A DNA stretch of 64,000 nucleotides from Salvator merianae (lineage: Eukaryota; Chordata; Lepidosauria; Squamata; Teiidae), in the NCBI GenBank assembly GCA_003586115.2, contig QVOM02000126.1:59090456-59154455 (forward strand). The letters run 5' to 3'. This document shows positions 1 to 13,023 of this stretch, piece by piece. Each line of letters opens with the position of its first letter. Position 1 is the stretch's first letter. The notes beneath the pieces were generated by a model. It did no database searches. It was not told where the DNA came from and saw only the letters and a list, made by a program, of their open reading frames with translations. The translations under genes and the position numbers were made by a program.

Positions 1-3000
1 TGTCTATGTCTGTGCTTAGTGGACAGAACAGGCTTACCTGCGGAGGATTACCTGTAAGCTCTTTCCCTCATAATGCTATGGAAGTAGTTTCAAAGCACTC
101 CAAAGAGATATTTCTGCTTCCGCCATCCTGTGTGATTCCTGACACCAGGACTGCCATCTGCACACCTTTGCCAATGCTCTGCAGCTGGTCATGCAGTCAT
201 TCTAGAATCCTACTGAGGCAGAGAACTTGGCATTCAGACAGACCCTCTGAAACAGTCAATGGCACAAAGCAAGAATACTGCTTTGGAAGTGATGCCTAGC
301 CAGAGACCACACACTCAGTATGCAAAGAAAGTTGACCAGTGTGAACAGTTCAGCAATGTTGGTTTCCAGCTTTAGGATGAAATGGTCAACTTCTCCATTG
401 CCCCACATTTCAGTCCTGTAGTGTAACCATTCTGGCCCCTTAGCCTGAGATTTTTCTTGTTGAGAAGCCTGCTAAGGAGGGAATCAAATTAATAATTTGA
501 GTCACAGAATGGTTGTGCCTTTCTTTAGGATGCTTTCAGAAGAGAGTTCGAAACATCATGAATGGATGATTCAATCATATGGACCAAAACTGGGAATCTT
601 CCAGCCCTATGGATGATGCTGGCTTCAACTCCCTTCTGCCAAAAGTCCAGAATGATGGAGATTCCAACATCTTGAGGGCCATTCATTCTCAATATGATAT
701 ATAAACTACAGTCCAACTAGTAAGGACTTCTGTCTCCACTATTCTGACTTAAATGAGTCGTTATGTAGGAGGGGAAACAATTTATATTTTCTATAGGATT
801 ATGCTTTTTTATGGGAAATTATAACTGTGTAGATTTCTAGTAGGTTACCTATGCACCTCTCTGGAAATCTGCATGCTGCTACTAGTGAAAATCTTTTAAA
901 TTTATTTTTATTTCCATTATAGCTCTTTTCATATCTAGGTTCTTGAGATAGAAATCCTTCCATGGTGCTTACAAGAAGCATTAAAGTAATATTGGCTTGT
1001 GTGAACTGCTGTTTGACAGGACTGAGTGGCGGTAAAAAGGCCTGGGACTGCTAGGCTCTCTGCAGCACCTGGAGTAATTAGGGACCAGGTGAGTGTCATG
1101 CCAATCACACAGGAAACTCACCTGCTCCCTCCCACATGCAAATGCTAGGATTACTCCTGTTGTCCCACCCATGGATGCAGAATTAATGGCATTACCTGCA
1201 CTGAGGAGCGAGCAGGTGAGTTTCTCATGCGGTTTCCATGGTGACCTCAGTGTCATTCCTTGTGCCCTGACCTTAGGGCCTTAAGACCTGGACCCCATGT
1301 CTGTTAGCGCTTTCCCTCAGATACTTTGGCTGTGGGAGTAATGGAGACCTGCTGCCTTGGGGATGTGGATAAGGTGTCTATGTTGTGTAATGTAGACACA
1401 ACCAAAGTGTTGATTGACCAGAAGAAAAAGATTTGAGAAAGAAGAACTGAGCTGTGCCCTCACTGGTAGCAGTGAAGGAGTCTGGCTGTCTTCAGAAAGA
1501 AGAAGCAGAATTGGTAGGAGGATTTGAGGGGAGTAGTTGTGCAACTTTTGCTGTATCTGATTTTTTTTTGTTTGGCGTTTTAACTGCCTAATCAGTGCCT
1601 TTTCTTAATTCCTCCACCCCCATGCTTACTGGCTTCCCTCCATTACCGTTGTACAAGGCTCAGAGCCTCCAGATGGTGCCTGTCACAAGCTTCTTCCATC
1701 TGTATCCTGAAACCCTTGAGTTTTCACAGAGCAAAGTGCTCAGTGGCAAAGCCTTGTGAGACAACCCCACTGATTAGGACCATGATTGCCAAGGCTGTCT
1801 AGATGGTTCTTCATTGATGTCAAGAAGTAACCTGACATTCGAGGTGAAATATTTAGAAAAACCTGCAACAGCCAATTCCCTAGACTCATAATTTAGCTAC
1901 CTGGTACATGAATGATTCTTATTAAGAGATCCTTCACAGCATTATAGTGTAATCTGTCTCTTCATCAGCATAAATCTTCAGGTCAGTTACACACTGAATG
2001 GAATCTGCCATGCGTGACCTACCATCACTGGATACAGTATATATTGGCCCAACTAATGAGAAAACACAGATCCCTTCATGCAAATAGCAGTGATGGGTAA
2101 TTTATTTATTTTTTTTTTTAAATGCAAATAGTAGGTGTACGTGCACTGTACTAGACCAGGATTCTGGCAGGAGGACAGACAGGTATAACAATTAGCTGAT
2201 CTGCCAACTTGCACAACTAAATGCCTATGCTTGCCAGTTGCAGTTTGAGTAATACTCCTATTCATGCTCATGTAAGCCTTTCTTCCAGTTCAAACAATGC
2301 TTCCAGAAACTCTGTCCTGGACTAGAGCAATACAGGTGTGAACAGTTACTTATCAGAATAGAATAAATGAAATAAAATCTGCCAGGATCCTGATCCATGC
2401 TGTGGGATCAGCATCTGCTATTTACTTTTTAAAAAGCAAATTATTAATACATCAGTAAATTGCACAAATGCTATCTAGTTTTAGCACCACTTGGAAAGTT
2501 CACTTGAAAACATGTGCATCTATTAAGAATATATGGCCAAATGTTATGAAACATCTCATAAATTATAAGTTCTCACGTACACACAGAGGCACTCACCTAA
2601 TACACAAGTGTCTGCATGCATGTGTGTGTGTATTAACCAAGTAGTATTTCCCTTTTTAATAATTGTGGTTTAATTAACCATTCCACCTAATTCATATGGA
2701 AATCTGGATTAGCATGTGTAAATTTGTTTATTACTCCCTATTGACAAATCAAAAATACACAGTGTCAACATTGCTGGAAAAAATAATAATAAGCTTACAG
2801 TACTAAATCTGACCAGTTTACTCTCTTCTTGGCTAATAAATAAACTTTTAATCTAGTATTCCAGATGAAAGTAGGCTGTAGATCTGAAGTAATGAAAAGC
2901 GTGAAGCTTGCAGGCAAATGCAGTGCCGGAATAATTTTCATAAAGAACCTTTTTTTGTCAGAACTGGTTCATTTGCTGTTTGCATTTGGTACAATTTCTC

Positions 3001-4239
3001 ATTCTAAAGGAGGCAGACCTGTCACCTCTGTTTGCAACTACCTCTTACATAACTCACAAAGTGACTATATTTCATCTTAATATGAAGACACAGATCTTCT
3101 CTCTTTGCTTAAGGGAGTAATAATATTCTACATACTGAAAGACCAAAGCTGTTACATAACCAAAATGAATGGTCCTTACAGGACAGCTTGAGGTCAAAAG
3201 GGATAGTTCACTATATGGTGAACTGAACTTTTTCTAACCTGTGTGTTGAAATGTTCTATACATTTTTGTGTTTTAATGCACTGGAACCAGCTGCCAATTC
3301 TAGTTCTCTAACCATCACTTCTCTGGATTACAGTGAACTAGAAGACTATAAAATAATATATTTAACTTTTTTTTTAAAATGAGGAAGACAATGCTGTGGA
3401 GCTCTCTCTTCTGGCAGTAAGGCTGCAATCAGGCATAAAAAAGGGGCACCTCAGAGGCACCTCAGAGAGACAATGTGTGGCCCTTGTGTCCCCAACCTTC
3501 TCTAACCCATATTTTCTAGCCAAGAATGATCATGAGAGGGGGGAGGGGCAGACCGGTCTGTGAACAGTCCCATCTCGAAGCCTTCAATAAGATGCCTCAG
3601 AGCTGCTGCTTTTTGCCATGTCTGATCATAACAAAATATTGGCTCTAAGACAGGCAACTTTTCAGAAAGCTTTGAAAACTCTTTTCCTTTTCAATAATAA
3701 TTATATGAATTTTTGAGCTTAATGTAAATTTTATATGTTGAAAATAAAAATGGGGAAAAAAGAAAACTCTTTTTTTTGGCTTTGCTTTCATGATTTTTGG
3801 ATATTTGTGTTGTTATAGTCATTCTATATGATCTGTTTTTGTTTTATGGCTGTTTGGTTTTCTGGGTTGCTTTCAGTTCTTTGATAAATGGGTGCAGGAT
3901 ATAAATATAACATAAGAAATACAATTTTAAAATATCTATAATTTCATAAAAATCCACTTCTTGACAAGAGGCAATACAAAAAAATGTGAATTGTTTGAAG
4001 GTAACCAGTGGTTTTAACAAATAAAGTCATCCTGTAAAATTCAAATATCATACAAAACCCCTTCTCCCCCTCTTCCCTCTCCTTCCTCCTCCTCCTACAC
4101 TTTCTCATCAGTCTAGAAACATTTGAGAATTATGAAATTATCTGAATCCATGTGGTGCACAAACTTTTTCCACACTTGCTGGTGAACCAGACCACAGTCT
4201 ACTTCTGGGTCTCTTTTGTCTGCATCTTAGAGTAGATCA
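1..4239. other. AT-rich intergenic DNA, no gene seen
   Basis: Short frames only (under 100 codons), on both strands and overlapping, with no recognisable domain and no consistent splice-site series. AT-rich stretches, an A-rich block near 3700-3770 and a pyrimidine-rich block near 4060-4100 are visible. Apart from the inverted repeat listed separately, I recognise nothing. Confidence 0.6.
1083..1252. repeat. Short inverted repeat (foldback)
   Basis: GAAACTCACCTGCTC at 1113-1127 is the exact reverse complement of GAGCAGGTGAGTTTC at 1210-1224. Flanking sequence on both sides (AGGTGAGTGTCAT, GGTGACCTCAGTGTCAT) continues the symmetry imperfectly. This explains why similar short frames appear on both strands here. 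It is probably a small palindromic repeat rather than a gene. The loop is about 80 bases. Confidence 0.55.
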
Positions 4240-4745
4240 GAGAGGTTCCATGCCCCCTCCTAGTATTTTCCATAAGCACAGGATAGAGTGTAGACTTGAC
4301 CAGGACACCCAAAATGGCATCCTGCCTGTTCTACCGATAGAACTCTTCTTTGAGGTCTACTGGCATACTAGGAGGTGGTATACTGGACCACAGAGGCACG
4401 TAGATGGTGTGCCTTCTTGATCTTATATATCACAGGGGACCCGTTTTGGTGGGCAAAACAAGTTGCACCAACAAAATGGGTCTCTTGGGAGCTCTAAGTC
4501 CAGGAACGTTCATTTCTGGATTTTGGAAAGTTCAGAGGCATACAACGCTGGCCCTGAAGCTGGAATGAACTTTAGAACTGGTGCGGAGGTTGGTGTGAAA
4601 CAGGCTACCTCAATGAAGACAGCCTTGTTCAGCTCAAGAAGCACTTCATCCCAGCTTGAATGGATTGCTTATTCCAGATTAGAGTGTCTGGTGCTGGTAT
4701 GGAATACTGGGGGGCGGGGGAGTGCAGATTTGGCCTAAATGCATT
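4240..4745. repeat. Diverged copy of a dispersed repeat family also seen near 13.0, 28.3, 32.5 and 47.4 kb
   Basis: Phrases recur in the other copies: 'one-base-varied' versions of TCTACTGGCATACTAGGAGG, GGTATACTGGACCACAGAGG, and a block reading 'CTCTTGGGAGCTCTAAGTCCAGGAACGTTCATTTC' in variant form near 32380-32420 and 13165-13200. Ends are not clear in this copy. It is probably a decayed non-autonomous DNA transposon. The frame at 4463-4738 lies within it and is not a gene. Confidence 0.35.
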
Positions 4746-7700
4746 ACTGTGTTTATGTAAGATGATATCAAATACTCAGTGGGATTTAATTTGTTTTTCT
4801 TTTCTTTCCTCTTCTCTCTGTGGTTTAATGTAGACAAGCAATCTTATGTTAGATCCACTTCATAGGAACTACTGAATTCGTGACCTGCTTAATGGAGTTT
4901 AATTAAGCAGTGGCACGCACAGTGGTGACTTCCCATTTGGAAGCCTCTCTTTGGCTTCCTTGAACTCTATTTTGATCTGGCATGTATCGTTCACTGAGCC
5001 CTAGTGGCAGAAATGTCATTAAGGGTGCAGTATGACATCATAAATTTAATCTGTATCAGAAGAGTACCAGGACTAAGTTCGTCTTCTGATTGTTCCCACA
5101 TTTGCATTTTAACACAGACCCCATTTGGACTTGTTTGTTCTCACACTGGTGTTTCCTGTGCATGGCATGAGGAAATCATACCTTTTCTACCTCCACTCCT
5201 CGCCAAATTCCCGTCCCTGTGCAGTCAGCGATTGGCTGCAGTCCCAACATTCAAATCTTGCTGGAATATAACAAGGAAGGATATCTAGCAGCTACCCTCA
5301 TCACAAATTATTTAGGGACTTATAGACCAAGCATGATACCTTAAATCTGACCTGGTAGTTAAGTGGCAGTCAATGCAGCTGCTTAAGCATAGATGCAGCG
5401 TATGCACGAGCAGACACCACACCAAGGGTCCAGTCACACTTAAGTTTAATCCAGCTTTGGTCCACTTTCAGACTGATAGAACACATCAGTGAAGCAATAA
5501 AATGTTTTCTTTCAGCATGATCTAACTCAGAAAATCTACCTCTGGGTGAGAATGTGGAAAGAAGATGGAGATTTGAGAGGAAATTGGTAGTATATAGTGG
5601 AATATTTAGCAAAGGAAGCTGGATGTAACCAGGAAAGAAATCTGGTACTAGTAACCCTCCATATGTGATAGCTTAAGTTAGGAGGGTGGGTTCATGGAGG
5701 GAGGTATTATGAATATATAAGCATATAATAAATTAATGAATGTATTGATTTTGGGGATTTTTCAATGTTTTTATTTGTAATTTGTTTTGAGTTTGTAAAA
5801 ATAAAAATAAAATAATAATAAAAATAATGAAAAGATAATGTGGAAAGAAAATGATTAGTCACTTTGCTGATGTGTTCTTTCGAACCAAAAGTGGACTGAA
5901 GCTGGATTAAAATTTAGATATAACTGGATCCTAAGCAACCTGGATTGGTATTCCTTTTTTATTGCAAAACCACTTTAAGAATTCTCAATAGGAAGTGATA
6001 TAAAAATAAGTTAAATAATAAAAAAATAAGTAGGGGCCCTGCAACGAAATATTTTTAGTCAGGATTCCTGCCAGTCATTGCCTTTTCCAAAATACTACAT
6101 TCTTTTCTTACAGAGGTTATTGGGAATTACCTCTGGGTAAGAATGGGACAATAAAATGGGACAATAAAAATGGGAGCAAAGAGGTGATCCATTTTAAAAA
6201 AATATAACCTTTTCTTTTTTTAAAAAAATGAATTTAATAAGTTTACAGGTGTTTACATGCAAATTACAGTTGCAGAAACAGAAGTTCAACTGGGTTACAT
6301 TGATCAGCTGTTTGCAGGTGAAAAAAAAGGAGTTGTCAGTACATACATCACAGTTTAATAGCAAATCTTGGAGATATTAATATATATGGTTTTCATTTTG
6401 TTGGAGCACGTATCCAGATTAAAATATTTCTAAAACTCTAAGACAGGAATCTGGTCTATTGAGTCAATTATAAAAATATAAACAAACTTTTCAGTAGTTT
6501 TTGTGATTATATATGATAGTTGTGGGAATATACAAACTGTATTCTTAACTCAGCTGCGTGTATTGGAATTAAATGGGAAGTGGAAAACAAACATATCCCT
6601 TCTCCTCCTCCAAATGTAATTGACCCATCACACTACAGACTTTTTCATCTTAATTGTTTGTGCCACGGACTCTTCTGCTGAAGCACTGACAGGAGTAATG
6701 TTATGCCTCAGGCCATACTGGACTCCAGTTTCTGCTAGCAACTTAAAAGTTAACAAGACTGGTGAAACAGATACTGTCTAGTTAAATCTGACTGCAAACC
6801 AAGAGGAAAAAATACCATTTGAAATGATTATGGTATAAAAACACTTATTTTGCAAAGAGAGGCAAGATCTACACATAAGGAGGAAGCGTGCTGTGAACAC
6901 AGCGCTCCTCTCCCTTTACATTAAGAATAGTGCTAAGTTTGTCGTGTGCTGTTCTTGATACGGAAACATGGTGTCTGCATACTGCTGCCATTCCTGGCAG
7001 TGGTCTTGATGGTGGTGGTGGCAGAACCATCAAACATAAGACATGGCCCCCTGGGGGAAGGACTCCTTGAGTGGTAGCAGTGGTGGCACAGCAACAGCAG
7101 GGCTTTGGTTGCAAGTGGACAGTGTATGGTGGGGAAAGAGAGCTCTTCATCCTACTGTGTCATTGAAGCACTGTCTGAGCACTTGTGATAGCATAGTGAG
7201 TGTGTGGGGGCAAATATGGTGTCCTTGTGGATGCTGCACATGAACAGTGCACGTACCTTATGTAGCAGTATCATGCAGACCATGCCCCCTTATGATGCAT
7301 CCACCACAACATAAAGATGCTGTGCAGATCCTCTCAAAATCTCTGGCCATGGCACCACTACATGGCTGGAGATGTTCTTCCTGCATTTCCAGGGCAGCAA
7401 GTATCCAACACTCCCTGTGCCAAAGTGTATCTCAATATACAGGATTTTCAAAGCATGGAATCTGAATACTTCTTCAAACAGCATTATCGTTTTTAGCAAG
7501 TTCAATTTAGGAAATAGTCTACATAACTCCTAAGAAGCAATGCTAATGAGGCTTAAACTTCTATTTTAATGCATCAGCAGTGCAGTTAATACTTCCAGTA
7601 CTGCAGCAGAGAAATGCAGCCTAAGACTAACTTGAATCGCATATGCGGCATTGAATTAACAGAAGAAACTTTATCATGTGGTATGTAATAAACTATCCCT

Positions 7701-9043
7701 AGACAGCATTTGTTATTTTGATGTAGCCTTCTTTTTTGCTCTATTTCTTTTCTGCTCTCTATGCACTGATAAACTGAAATGTATTAGCCATCCTTTCAAT
7801 CTGCCTCAGTCAATAAAATAATTGAATTCACGTAATCTCTGTGATCCTTCATTTTGGACAAGATTTTCCATGGAACTCTGAGAATAAGCAGAAAACATAC
7901 TTGAGTTAACAACAGCTACAACTTTGCTGGATTATATAAAGGACCTGCAATATGATGTTTTTTTCTATATACCTCAGTACCACTGCTGCATTAAAAATCA
8001 TGGGAAATTTTCATACTTTTTTTGTTGAGTGACCAAGGCTTCCACTCTTGAGCCAAGAAGAGTAGCATGACTCCCAAAAAAGATGCTTTCAATCTCCAAG
8101 ACTTCCCAGTAGGGATGTGCAAAGTGTTCTTCTGAAACATTCAAAACAGTCCCTCGAGTGTACTAGAGAAGCCCATAGTTAAAGCAGGTCAGCCTGCCTA
8201 TTGCTGCTTTTTCCCACCCCTACAGGTTCAGGAAGAGCAGGTGATTGGTACCCGTTCCAGAAGCTGAGTAAATGCATGCTAATACTACAGGTACAGTTTC
8301 TAATGATACTCATGTCTACTTTCAAGTGTAAAATCTTACTTCTAAGTAATATCTTGGGTGACCATACAGAAAGGTGGAAAGGACTCATGCACCTTTAATA
8401 GTTGCATAGAAGAGAGAATTTCAGTAGACAAAGACATCATTTTTCACCTAAGTAATGTCTGCTGAATTTTTTTCTGCTGTGTATCTATTAGAGTATAGGT
8501 GTCCTGTTTTCCACTTGCCATCTGCCCATGATATCACAGGAACCCTACCAACCACTGAAATTCTTCTCACTTTACTTCTGCAGATTCCTTAAACTGTGAC
8601 CTATTTTTAATTACTGTACGAAGCATGGAATACGGTCTATGAATATTGCTCCTCTGTCCTAGAAAATGACAGAAATTTTACAATTGTTTTATTTTGTCAC
8701 AAATTACTTATTTTTTATAGTGGTCTGCTCACAAAATATAGCTTGCAAGTATTTGTTTCCTTTTAACTATGCCAATTCAAAGGTATAATTCTGTTCATAG
8801 ATAATATTAGCAAGAGGTCTATTTGAATACCAGGGATGGATATGATGAGATTTTGGTCCACAGTGGAGATTTACACAGAATAGGCCTTGGGTAGGTTTTG
8901 AGCCTTGTTCTGAGTTGGAATTTGGGATGTTTGAAGAATTTGGAATGTTTCAAGTGTTCTGTTCAAACTGCTGGGTGTTCTAATGGAACACTAGGAGGTT
9001 CTGAAGTAGGAAAAGGAACTTCTGAATCCCCTGTCCAGATATG
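4746..9043. other. AT-rich intergenic DNA, no gene seen
   Basis: No coding signal beyond chance frames. An A/T-rich tract lies at 5800-5830. A single hAT-like terminus (TAGGGATGTGCAAAG) begins at 8110, but I could not find a matching opposite end or duplication. The stretch 6870-7250 holds overlapping frames on both strands with GGTGGT-type low complexity and no recognisable protein. Confidence 0.55.
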
Positions 9044-9682
9044 GGGCCTGTTCGCACTGTAGCGGTGCAACGTTCTTGTCTGCTCGCTAGAACAGAGCGT
9101 TTGCACTGCCGCGGGCACGCGCCTCACCCGATCCGAACCACTTCGTACCTGATTCGAACCTGACGTTGGGTAAGGCAAGACAAGTAAAAGCTTGTCTTCA
9201 TCCCGACCTGCGTGATGGAGCGAAGATTGGGCACGGTGCTTTTGCACTCCCGGCTGCGTGTGCAATGGCGGCCGGGCGTGGCTGGCGCGGTTGCGCATGT
9301 GGGGTGCGAAGTTTTCACATCCGGGTGCAAAGGTTACACATCCGGGTGTGATGTTTTCGTACCCGATGCGATGTTTTCATACCCCGGTATGAAACTTTGT
9401 GCCTGGGATAGCCCTTTGCGCATGGCAGCCTAGCTGCCATTACGAAGCCGGCTTCGTAACGAGCCCCTGGTTACGAAGCGGAGTGCGATGCTACAAAGCA
9501 GGGTACGATGGTACGGAGTGCGGTACCGAACTAGCGGCTGCCATCCGCACTCTTCCCGCTGCTGGTCAGCTTCGGGTCCGTTCCTCTGGCCAGAAGTGCG
9601 AATGGCACCAAGCATTCCCCAACCCCTCCGGTTCGAAGCCAACTACTGGGAACGGTCTACCGAGCTCAGTGCGAAAAGGCCC
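9044..9682. mobile_element. Non-autonomous DNA transposon, GGGCCTGTTCGC family, GC-rich subfamily
   Basis: It starts GGGCCTGTTCGCACT and ends AGTGCGAAAAGGCCC, so the termini are inverted repeats. The flanking triplets ATG and GTG are an imperfect 3-bp duplication. The interior closely matches the elements at 48875-49431 and 45206-45941, including GACAAGTAAAAGCTTGTC at 9179-9196 and a CpG-rich core (ATGGCGGCCGGGCGTGG, then TTGCGCATG) near 9265-9301. There is no transposase. Frames of up to 118 codons here reflect the GC-rich composition. Harbinger-like assignment is an inference from the GGG start and 3-bp duplications in sister copies. Confidence 0.8.
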
Positions 9683-10194
9683 GTGGTGTCCTAGCCTAAC
9701 ATTACAGCCTAACATTACAGCAAAACCTGGGGGGAAATTGACTAACTGGGTTTGATTAAAATATTTTTAGACCCCCTCCACAATGACTGAAAGGGAGAAA
9801 AAGCCTTATGTTTGCTACCAGTGCATCAGCAAGGCTGACAACCTAAAATTGGCTAGAAAGTGGAAGAAAAGGATGTCCACAAGTGATGGAGGAAAGAAGG
9901 GAAACAAGGGATGGAGGGAAGCCAAGCGAAGCAAGTGAAAAACTGTTTTAATGTGTTGAGAGAAGGAAGGGCCAGAGAACTTTGGAGAAGAAGGAAAGCA
10001 GTGTCTAGATGACCAGAAAAAAGGATGCCTGTGGGGTGGAAAGCTCTGGTCCTGCCACAGAAGTGGGAGACATGCTGACCATATGGTAGCACCTCTCAGG
10101 CTGAGTCAAGTTTTAAGACCATCTTAGACAGTCCTTAGTGTCCAGAGAGGTCACACCCCCAAATGCCCATATGATTTTTATTTTGTTGAGCTAT
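9683..10194. other. Spacer, no gene seen
   Basis: It opens with a short tandem duplication (CCTAACATTACAG twice at 9693-9720), followed by purine-rich DNA. The 79-codon minus-strand frame here has no recognisable features. Confidence 0.5.
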
Positions 10195-12440
10195 TCCTGT
10201 GAAATTTGACTTTTCTGGTACTCAGATAAGCCCAGCACTGAGACCGTGCCTGCTCATTAGTCCATTTAAATTTTCAGGATGTGATCATGCAAAAGGACCA
10301 TTGGGGGCAGTTACCATACTTTCCTGGGTGGTCAGAGGGGCCAATGCCTGACCTTGTGGGCAATCCTTAGGGGTGGTGGCATTGTCTCTCACTTCCTCCT
10401 TTCTCCATATCACCACCTACCTCTTTCTCCCCTTTTTTTTGCAACTGAGAAAAAGGGGGAGACAGAGAGAGAGAGAAAGAGAGAGGGGAATCTGTGGTTT
10501 TGAGAGTGCATGAGTGTGTTTTTTGATTCCCTCTGCAATTGCAATTCAGATTGAAAAGAGAGTGTGAAGAGAAAGAGAGAGGATGCCCCACGGGTCCTGG
10601 CCTCGTTCCTCTTCTTCCAAGACCCCCTGCAGACCTTCTTTGCTTGTCATTGTAAACCTGATTGCAGGGAAGAGAAGAACTTTCCCCTTTGCCTTTCATT
10701 ATCTCTTCCCCATTTATATGTCAAAAGGAAGGGAAAGAGAAGAGGGCGATGAGGGAAATGCTCAAAAGCACTCAACTGACATTTTGTATAAAGGGTGAGG
10801 ATAATTAGTGTTGGACCTATGTGTACTCAAAGTAAACTTACTTACCCAGGTTCCAGTCCAAGGAAAGATAACCAATGAGACAGAGAGCCCTTCTTCCTTG
10901 CCTGCTCAGCTCTTACTCCCTCTTTTCACTTCCCCCATCTCTTCCCATCTTGCTTGCTTAGCTTTCTTCCCGCTTTTTCTTTCTTGACTTCCTTGGACTG
11001 AGAGGTAAAAAGTCTCCCCCATTACCTGATGGTTTATCTATTTATCTGTGAAAAGGGACAGAGAAAAACCATGGAACTCTTCAAGTTGATCACTGATTTT
11101 GGTTCCCTTATCTGGTTTTTATTTGTCCCTTTTGACAGATGATCAGGTGAAGTGGGAAGTAGGAGTGTGCACGAAGCTTCATAGCAACGAAGTTTCGCTT
11201 GAATTTTGTGATTCCTTTCCCTTCGCATCGAATGCGAAGGGCAACAGAAATCACGAATGCGAATTGCAAAGGTCCCTCAATTTTTGGGACCTTCGCAATT
11301 TGCTGCTCTCTCATCCCCCTAGGCTGTCAGCGCACGCACTGACAGCCTAGGGGGTATGAGACAGCCAACGGAAGAGGAGAAAAATCAACGCGAAGGGAAG
11401 ACCTAGTTCTCCCTCCCTTCGTGTTGATTTTTCTCCTCTTTCGTTGGCTGTCTCATACCCCCTAGGCTATCAGCGCGCGCGCTGACAGCCTAGGGTGAAT
11501 TAGGCAGCGCCCAGCCATCGGAAAGGAAGAAAAATCAACACGAAGGGAGGGAATTCCCTACCTTCGTGTTGATTTTTCTCCTCTCCCCTCGCTGTCTCAT
11601 TTACCCTAGTCAGACCAGAGTGAATGAGACAGCGCGCAGCCATCGGAAAGGAAGAAAAATCAACGCGAAGGAAAGACCTTCGCTGCGAAGGTCTTTCCTT
11701 TGCATTGATTTTTCTCCTCTTCCGTTGGCTGTCTAATACACCCTAGGCTGTCAGCGTGCGCGCTGACAGCCTAGGGTGAATTAGGCAGCGCGCAGCCATC
11801 GGAAACTGAGAAAAATCAACGCGAAGGGAAGACCTTTGCGGCTAAGGTCTTTCCTTCGTGTTGATTTTTCTCAGTTTCCGATCAGTACGGTCACTGCGAA
11901 GATTTTCGCATCAAAAACGAAAGGCGCCGTTTTCACGCCTCTCGTTTTCGTGCGAAAACGAAGCTCCGTTGCTTGGCAGTGCTGCGAAACGAAGAGGGGA
12001 AAGTACCTTCGTGCACACCCCTAGTGGGAAGCTCTTTTACTTCCTGTGACAGTTTACAATGACAAGGGATAAAGGTCTGCAGAGGGTCTTGAAAGGAGTG
12101 GGAGGAGACCAGGATCAATGGGACATCCCCACTCTCTTTGGACCTACCCTCTCAATCTGTGACTACAGAGGGAACCACAAAGACATACACATGCACAAAC
12201 ATGTTCACATGTTTCTCTGCCTCTCTTTCTGTTCCCCTCTCATTTTCAATAATAATAACAAAGGGGGAAAGAGGCAGGAGTCAAGGGAGGGAGGACAGAG
12301 GGAGGTGATCTTATCCTCCCCTGAGAAGCCAAAACTTGACTGATAAGATGACATCCAATCACAGAGCACAAGGAGGAAAAGGATGGGATGGTTGGATTGG
12401 GAAACGTTCCCTAACACCAGACTAAGGCTGGGGAGGCTGA
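10195..12440. repeat. Long inverted (foldback) repeat, interrupted by a hAT MITE
   Basis: The left arm, about 10380-10660, reappears in reverse complement at about 12055-12300. Examples are CTGCAGACC...GTCATTGTAAAC near 10630-10656 against GTTTACAATGACAAGG at 12053-12068, and the GGAGGTGATC / TCACTTCCTCC purine-pyrimidine blocks. Arms are roughly 300-450 bases and imperfect. The loop contains the hAT element at 11160-12023, which is a later insertion. The outer left part (AAATTTTCAGGATGTGA near 10269) is similar to 20202-20220, next to the second foldback. No gene is visible; frames inside are mirror images of each other. Confidence 0.6.
11160..12023. mobile_element. hAT-type MITE built of alternating hairpins
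   Basis: It starts TAGGAGTGTGCACGAAGC and ends CTTCGTGCACACCCCTA. An exact 8-bp target duplication, GTGGGAAG, lies at 11152-11159 and 12024-12031. Terminal repeats plus an 8-bp duplication are the mark of the hAT superfamily. The interior alternates two palindromes: CTAGGCTGTCAGCG...CGCTGACAGCCTAG (centres near 11338, 11478, 11758, with a decayed copy near 11610) and GAAAAATCAACGCGAAGG...CCTTCGCGTTGATTTTTC (centres near 11407, 11548, 11685, 11845). It encodes no protein, so an autonomous hAT transposase would have to be supplied elsewhere. The sister copy is at 38400-39276. Confidence 0.9.
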
Positions 12441-12653
12441 AATGAGTTAACTTCCCATTGTGCCCTAAAATAGACTAATATCACATGGTGGCACTGGGCC
12501 TTCAGTTATGGTTATGCACTGGACCAGAAATGGCCCTGGAAATTAGCAGTCTTCTGTCCAAAGTCCTTTCTGCACTCACCAGTGGTCTGGCTTAGGAAGG
12601 GATCCAGGGGCCTCCCCTCTACATGAAGTTAGGCTGCCAAAATGGCACCTTAG
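12441..12653. repeat. Left portion of a dispersed repeat split by the hAT MITE at 12662
   Basis: AAGTCCTTTCTGCACTCACC near 12560 resembles the GGCCTTTCCGCAC-type ends of other elements in the window. The sequence resumes after 13031 with CTACTGGTAGACTTCAAC, a phrase shared with 28380-28420. I infer that one element of this family was interrupted by the MITE. Confidence 0.35.
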
Positions 12654-12661
12654 CCTGGTCT

Positions 12662-13023
12662 CACTGGCGTAGCAAGGGGGGGCGCGGGTGGCGGTGCGCA
12701 CTGGGTGGCGCCTTGTTGGGGGCGGCGCCCGCCTTTGACTTGGGCCCTCCCTCCCGCCCTGCATCCGGTTTGCCTTTAGTCGGCTTACCGGTACGTCCGC
12801 CGCTCGCTCACCCCGCCCGCCGCTCGCTCACCTCGCTTGCCCCACCCGCCGCTCGCTCGCCCCGCCCGCCGCTCGCTCGCCGTGCCTGCTGGCGTGCGCG
12901 CACGTGGCCATCAACACGGCGAGTAGGCAGCTGCAGGGCGGGGCGTCCTGCAGGGCGGGGCGTCCTGCTCGGCTGCCGCCGTTTGGTCCGCCCCGGGCGG
13001 CGGAACATGTAGCTACACCACTG
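12662..13023. mobile_element. GC-rich hAT-type MITE with 8-bp target duplication
   Basis: It starts CACTGGCGTAGCAAGG and ends GTAGCTACACCACTG. It is flanked by CCTGGTCT at 12654-12661 and again at 13024-13031, an exact 8-bp duplication. The interior is strikingly CpG-rich compared with its surroundings and holds tandem CGCCGCTCGCTC units at about 12796-12880 and a doubled GCAGGGCGGGGCGTCCT at about 12932-12967. The 129-codon frame across it is a product of this composition, not a gene. Confidence 0.85.

Noticed and set aside
12623..13012. 129-codon frame
   Set aside because: Lies across a GC-rich hAT MITE whose low stop-codon frequency explains it.
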